Part shown: in pieces, positions 60,167 to 64,000 of the stretch
Position numbering within the stretch: position 1 is the first letter of the stretch
Layout: each line of letters starts with the position of its first letter
Assembly (NCBI GenBank): GCA_951813525.2
Contig: CATOTJ020000003.1
Location: forward strand, 992,001 to 1,056,000
Direction: 5' to 3'
Length of the DNA stretch: 64,000 bases
Origin: Thermohalobaculum sp951813525
Lineage (GTDB): Bacteria > Pseudomonadota > Alphaproteobacteria > Rhodobacterales > Rhodobacteraceae
The notes under the pieces: model-generated
The model's input: the letters and a program-made list of their open reading frames with translations, nothing else
The model's database searches: none
Told to the model about the DNA's origin: nothing
Position numbers and translations under genes: made by a program

Positions 60167-61465
60167 ATGGGCCTGGCCGACGACATCCGCGCCCGATTGG
60201 AGCGCATCGCGGTCGAAGACGCCGCTTTGAACAGTTTTGTCCGCCTCGACCGTGACCAGGCGCTCAGCACCGCAAGGGCGCTGGAACATGCTGCGCCGCG
60301 CGGCCCGCTGCACGGTCTGACCGTCGGCGTAAAGGATAACCTTGCGGTCGCCGGTCAGACGTGGACCGGCGGGCTGGAAGGGCGGCGGGACATAGTGGCC
60401 GCGCAGGACGCTGGCACGGTCACGCGGCTGCGCGCGGCGGGCGCGATATTGCTCGGCGGCCTGAACATGCACGAAGCGGCATTGGGCGCGACCACGGACA
60501 ACGCGGCCTTCGGGCGCTGCGGCAATCCATTGGCGCCCGGTTTGACCCCGGGCGGATCTTCCGGCGGATCGGCGGCGGCGGTGGCCGCTGGATTTGTCGA
60601 TCTCTCCCTTGGGTCGGATACGATGGGATCGGTACGCTTGCCCGCCGCCTATTGCGGGGTTGCGGGGATAAAGCCGACCTTCGGTCTGATCGGGCGATCG
60701 GGGCATTTGTTCCTTGCGCCGTCGCTGGACACGATCGGCCCGCTTGCCCGCGATCCGGCCCTGTTGTGGCCCGCGGTAAAGGCACTGGCCGATTACGATC
60801 CACTGGATGCGCAAAGCCTCGCCGCGCCCGCAGGCTGGTACGACCGGCCCGCGTGCAGCAACCTGACAGGCCTGCGGTTCGGCGTGCCCCATCAGATAGA
60901 GGCCGTCGAGTGCGAGCGCGCAATCCTGGACGGGCTGCAGATCGCCCGCGGGAAAATCGCCGATCTGGGCGGCACTGTCGTCGATGTCGACCTTTCCGGG
61001 TGGGACCCGGGTCCGGCCAGACGCGCCGGTTTGATCGTGATCGAGGCCGAGGGCGCCGTTGAACTCGCAGATCTGATGAACCGCCCCGGCGCGATGACAC
61101 CATCGCTGCGCAAGATGCTGGAATTCGGGCGGGACATGCCGGCCCAAAAGTTGGTTCAGGCACTGTCTCTGGTGCGGGCGGCGGGCGCCGCCTGTCACCG
61201 GGCGCTGGCATCTGTCGATGCTGTGTTGATGCCGACGGCGCCGCAACGGGCCGTTGCCCATGGCGCGCCCGTTCCGCACAATCAGGCCGATCTGACGGCC
61301 TTGGCAAACTTTGCAGGTTGCCCGGCATTGTCATTGCCGGTCGATCTCGGCCAGGCGGCCTTGCCCGCATCGATCCAGATTGTTGCCGCGCCCTGGTGTG
61401 AGGCGGCGTTGACGCTGTGGGGCGAGATGCTCGCCCCGGCATTGTTCGGACCGCCCCAATCCTAA
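60167..61465 (+). CDS. Amidase-signature-family amidase
   Basis: 432-residue amidase. Ser-cisSer-Lys triad visible: Lys in TVGVKDN (about residue 55), cis-Ser in GGSSGGSAAAVAAG and nucleophile Ser in DTMGSVRLPA. It starts 3 bases after the ligase gene, so the three plus-strand genes form one operon. Amide substrate unknown. It is shorter than GatA (490) and not part of GatCAB. Confidence 0.92.
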   Translation: MGLADDIRARLERIAVEDAALNSFVRLDRDQALSTARALEHAAPRGPLHGLTVGVKDNLAVAGQTWTGGLEGRRDIVAAQDAGTVTRLRAAGAILLGGLNMHEAALGATTDNAAFGRCGNPLAPGLTPGGSSGGSAAAVAAGFVDLSLGSDTMGSVRLPAAYCGVAGIKPTFGLIGRSGHLFLAPSLDTIGPLARDPALLWPAVKALADYDPLDAQSLAAPAGWYDRPACSNLTGLRFGVPHQIEAVECERAILDGLQIARGKIADLGGTVVDVDLSGWDPGPARRAGLIVIEAEGAVELADLMNRPGAMTPSLRKMLEFGRDMPAQKLVQALSLVRAAGAACHRALASVDAVLMPTAPQRAVAHGAPVPHNQADLTALANFAGCPALSLPVDLGQAALPASIQIVAAPWCEAALTLWGEMLAPALFGPPQS

Positions 61466-61475
61466 ACGCCCGAAC

Positions 61476-62261
61476 TTACTGAAACCGCGGACGGCGTTTT
61501 TCCAGGAACGAACGGTACCCTTCGCGGAAATCCTCGCCCGCGAATGAGCCATCGAACAGATTTTTCAACTCGGCCGTTTCCACATCCGCACCATCCAGGA
61601 TGGCCTGAATGATTTCTTTGGTCACCCGGACCGAACTGGCCGAAAGGTCAGCAACCGTGCTGGCATAGGCGCGCACTTCACCCATCAGTGCATCTTCCGG
61701 GACGACACGGTCAATGAGGCCGATGCGCAGCGCCTCGTCCGCCGCAATCAGGCGGGCAGAGAACAGCATATCCTTCGCCCGCGCCGGTCCGACCAGTTGC
61801 ACCAACTGTCGCGTGCCTTCGAAGGGATAATTCGCCCCCAGTTTGGCGGGCGGCATGGCCAATTGCGCACCCTCGGCGGCAAATCTCAGATCACAGGCCA
61901 TGGCCAGTCCGCAGCCCGCACCGACAGCCATCCCCGGAATGGCGGCAATGGTGGGGCGGGGCAGGCGGGTGATGGCCTGCTGCCCTTCCTGCACCAAATC
62001 GTTATAGGTCCGCGCCCGGCCCGCATCGGCAAAGGCCGTTTCGAATTCCGAGATATCGGCGCCAACGCAAAGGTGCCCGCCCGCGCCGGTCAGGATGACG
62101 GCGCGCACATCTTCATCACCTGCCAGCCGATCCATCAGGGGCGGCAGCGCTGACCACATCGCCGACGACATGGCATTGCGCACATCCGGGCGGTTCAGCG
62201 TGACGGTCGCGATGGCGTCGGCAAATGTCAGACGTATCGCATCGTCGGCAACGCTTTCCAT
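61476..62261 (-). CDS. Enoyl-CoA hydratase/isomerase
   Basis: 261-residue crotonase-fold enzyme. Oxyanion-hole regions HLCVGADISEFE and AVGAGCGLAMACDLR are visible, and the catalytic Glu positions are plausible in the PAKLGANYPFEGTRQL segment. It acts on enoyl-CoA thioesters. ATG 62261 overlaps the deacetylase stop (ATGA). It is convergent with the amidase gene, only 10 bases apart. Confidence 0.92.
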   Translation of the reverse strand: MESVADDAIRLTFADAIATVTLNRPDVRNAMSSAMWSALPPLMDRLAGDEDVRAVILTGAGGHLCVGADISEFETAFADAGRARTYNDLVQEGQQAITRLPRPTIAAIPGMAVGAGCGLAMACDLRFAAEGAQLAMPPAKLGANYPFEGTRQLVQLVGPARAKDMLFSARLIAADEALRIGLIDRVVPEDALMGEVRAYASTVADLSASSVRVTKEIIQAILDGADVETAELKNLFDGSFAGEDFREGYRSFLEKRRPRFQ

Positions 62262-63139
62262 CAGCCGCTCCACGGATGCGTCTGGGCAAACCGGTCTGCA
62301 ATCTCTGATCTGGTCGTGATCCAGACATCGTCGCGCGCTGCGGCGTCACGCACAAATTCATCCAGCGCCCAGATCCGGCCGGGGCGGCCAATAATGCGCA
62401 GATGCAGCCCGACCGACAGCATCCGCGGGCCGTAATCTGCGGCCTCTGCGCATAACCAATCCAGACTGCGCCGGGCATAATCCAGCCAGTCCTGCGGCGA
62501 ATAGGCAGGCGCCGTCCAGAACTTCATATCGTTGGTGTCCAGCGCATAGGGTATCACGATCAGCGGGCGGATCGTGCCATCGCTCATCTCGACGCCTTCC
62601 CATCGGGGCAGGTCGTCCGAAAGGTCGTCCATATGATAGGAATAGCCCTCTTCGACCAACAGGCGCCGGGTATTGGGCGTGTGCAGATACCGCGAAAGCC
62701 ATCCGGCGGGCGGCTTGCCGCAGGTCTTGGCGATGGATTGCGCGGCCCGGGCGATAAAGGCGCGTTCGCGCTCCTCGTCCATCGAAAACTGATGGACCCA
62801 GCGCCAGCCATGGGAACAGACCTCGTGCCCGGCATCGACAATCTGCCGCGTCAGGTCCGGGGCCTCTTCCAGGCTTTGCGCCGCAGCGGTGATCGTCGCA
62901 ACCGCGCCATGATCGGCCAGAACCCGCAAAACGCGCGGCCCGCCCGCGCGCACTCCATAGAGATAGTTCGATTCGTTGACATAATTCCTGATCGGAACCG
63001 AAACGGCGACGCCAAGCTCGTCGACCGGTTCCGGGCGCTTGTCGCCGCGGGCGATCGACATCTCCGACCCTTCTTCGACATTGACGACCAACGACAGCGC
63101 GACGCGTTTGCCCGTTGGCCATCCAAAATCGTTAGTCAT
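62261..63139 (-). CDS. Polysaccharide deacetylase-family hydrolase (PuuE-like)
   Basis: 292-residue NodB-homology protein with VALSLVVNVEEGSE at the start, EVCSHGWRWVHQ (metal-binding H-x3-H-like region), and ERAFIARAAQSIAKTCGKPPAGW. The pattern is that of allantoinase PuuE/uronate-type members that cleave small C-N bonds rather than of chitin deacetylases. It overlaps the hydratase start. Function in this operon unknown. Confidence 0.85.
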   Translation of the reverse strand: MTNDFGWPTGKRVALSLVVNVEEGSEMSIARGDKRPEPVDELGVAVSVPIRNYVNESNYLYGVRAGGPRVLRVLADHGAVATITAAAQSLEEAPDLTRQIVDAGHEVCSHGWRWVHQFSMDEERERAFIARAAQSIAKTCGKPPAGWLSRYLHTPNTRRLLVEEGYSYHMDDLSDDLPRWEGVEMSDGTIRPLIVIPYALDTNDMKFWTAPAYSPQDWLDYARRSLDWLCAEAADYGPRMLSVGLHLRIIGRPGRIWALDEFVRDAAARDDVWITTRSEIADRFAQTHPWSG

Positions 63140-63213
63140 GTCGCGCCCCCGTTTGCGTGGGCGCGACAGTTCACGGGCCGCACTGCGCCGTCAAGGGCGG
63201 CACGGCCCCGGTC

Positions 63214-63609
63214 TCAGGTTTCGGGTTCAAAATCCAGCGCGGCGCCATTGATGCAATACCGCAATCCCGTGGGGTCCGGGCCATCCGGGAAGACATGGCC
63301 AAGATGCGCCTCGCACTTGGCACAGTGCACTTCCGTGCGGCGCATGAACCAGCTTCGGTCGTCTTTTTCGCCCACCGCACCGCCTTCGGTCGGCTGATAA
63401 AAGCTGGGCCAGCCTGTGCCGCTGTCGAATTTCGTCCCTTGCTCGAACAACTCGGCCCCGCAGCAGACACAATGGAACATGCCTGGGGATTTCGGGAAAT
63501 CGTCGTGGGTGAACGGGCGTTCGGTGGCGTGTTTACGTGTCACACGATAGGCTTCGGGTGAAAGCTGGGCGCGCCATTCCTCGTCTGTCTTACGGATTTT
63601 GTCGGCCAC
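63214..63609 (-). CDS. msrB: Peptide-methionine (R)-S-oxide reductase MsrB
   Basis: 131-residue repair enzyme. Zinc-binding CxxC pairs in FHCVCCGAELF and EVHCAKCEAHLGHVF, and the catalytic Cys in GLRYCINGAALDF. Reduces methionine-R-sulphoxide in proteins. GTG start at 63609 has AGGAGAAG 6 bases upstream. It is divergent from the OlsB-type gene. Confidence 0.96.
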   Translation of the reverse strand: MADKIRKTDEEWRAQLSPEAYRVTRKHATERPFTHDDFPKSPGMFHCVCCGAELFEQGTKFDSGTGWPSFYQPTEGGAVGEKDDRSWFMRRTEVHCAKCEAHLGHVFPDGPDPTGLRYCINGAALDFEPET

Positions 63610-63647
63610 GGATCACTTCTCCTGATTTGTCGCGACGGTGGTGCGAA

Positions 63648-63667
63648 CATGACACGTTCATGTCATG
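63648..63667. promoter_or_regulatory. Palindrome in the msrB-olsB divergent region
   Basis: CATGACA (63648-63654) and TGTCATG (63661-63667) form a perfect 7-base inverted repeat with a 6-base spacer, between divergent genes. It fits a dimeric regulator site; the regulator is unknown. Confidence 0.45.
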
Positions 63668-63736
63668 AATGAACTTGTATATAGTGATTGCATGGATATC
63701 TGACATCCGTTGGCAAGAACCAATTGTGGCGGGCGC

Positions 63737-64000
63737 ATGATGTTTACCGGGGGACGCTTTAAAGCGCGGATTGCGGCGAGCCAGGCCGATGTGACGGCCT
63801 GTCAGCAATTGCGCTATCTGACTTTCGTCGAGATGCGCGGTCTGGAAACTGCGCAGGAAGATGCGCTGGACACGGACGAGTTTGATCCGCTGTGCCATCA
63901 TCTGATGGTCGAAGACACGCGATCGGGACAACTGGTCTGCTGTTTTCGCATGATGCCTTTGGCTTCGGGCAGCGAGATTTCACGAAGCTATTCGGCGAAG
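63737..64000 (+). CDS. olsB: L-ornithine N-alpha-acyltransferase (OlsB-like), 5' part
   Basis: First 88 codons of a GNAT-type acyltransferase that runs out of the window. CQQLRYLTFVEMRGLE and CCFRMMPLASGSEISRSYSAK match OlsB, which acylates ornithine in the first step of ornithine-lipid synthesis. ATG 63737 (or the adjacent one at 63740) is the start. Confidence 0.8.
   Translation, partial: MMFTGGRFKARIAASQADVTACQQLRYLTFVEMRGLETAQEDALDTDEFDPLCHHLMVEDTRSGQLVCCFRMMPLASGSEISRSYSAK

Overview
The window is GC-rich, densely coding DNA from an alphaproteobacterium, most likely Rhodobacterales. Evidence: a ccoP-ccoGHIS cluster with an FNR-type box, a separate F0 ATP synthase operon with both b and b' subunits, an FzlA-type cell-division GST beside queG, a RibH2-type lumazine synthase under an FMN riboswitch, and an OlsB-type ornithine acyltransferase at the right edge. 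Identifications come from reading the translated sequence; no database search was run.

Layout. 0-5.3 kb: end of the cbb3 oxidase operon (ccoQ tail, ccoP) and its assembly operon ccoGHIS. 5.5-12.0 kb: urease operon ureDABC-EFG, interrupted by four non-urease genes: a 48-codon ORF coupled to ureB, a small antisense membrane-protein gene between ureB and ureC, a 166-residue unknown before ureE, and a carboxymuconolactone-decarboxylase-like gene between ureF and ureG. 12.2-16.2 kb: an orphan Tat-exported substrate-binding protein, an agmatinase-type ureohydrolase and a divergent LysR regulator. 16.2-21.0 kb: a gene-poor scar with a stop-interrupted integrase, a pentapeptide-repeat remnant, an adhesin-E gene frameshifted at a G8 tract, a DUF6159-like membrane protein and palindromic repeats. 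21.0-26.4 kb: ribH with its riboswitch, then GNAT, peroxidase-like, OmpA-like, an SDR lacking its catalytic residues, and an esterase. 26.4-29.4 kb: atpI-atpB-atpE-atpF'-atpF with promoter, terminator and repeats. 29.5-36.4 kb: a secreted caspase-like protein, an esterase, fzlA, two paralogous lipoproteins, queG.

36.4-46.2 kb: two divergent catabolic groups. On the minus strand, a histidine phosphatase, a diaminopropionate ammonia-lyase-like enzyme, an M24 hydrolase and an Asp/Glu racemase-like enzyme. On the plus strand, PrpF-like and isocitrate-lyase-like enzymes, two metallo-beta-lactamase-fold enzymes, an SDR and a YeeE/YedE pair. 46.2-52.6 kb: VOC protein, small membrane proteins, gatCA, UPF0173 hydrolase, HAD nucleotidase, methyltransferase. 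52.6-57.3 kb: a three-gene 2-oxoacid oxidoreductase operon with its own GltD-like flavoprotein. 57.6-63.1 kb: CoA transferase, PaaK-like ligase, amidase, enoyl-CoA hydratase and polysaccharide deacetylase. 63.2-64.0 kb: msrB and the start of olsB.

How parts may work together. CcoGHIS matures the copper- and haem-containing oxidase. The ureohydrolase could feed urea to the nearby urease. The minus-strand group at 36-40 kb resembles the ectoine hydrolase and EutA types but is paired with a diaminopropionate lyase, suggesting breakdown of an unidentified diamino-acid derivative. No tRNA, rRNA or CRISPR array was seen.
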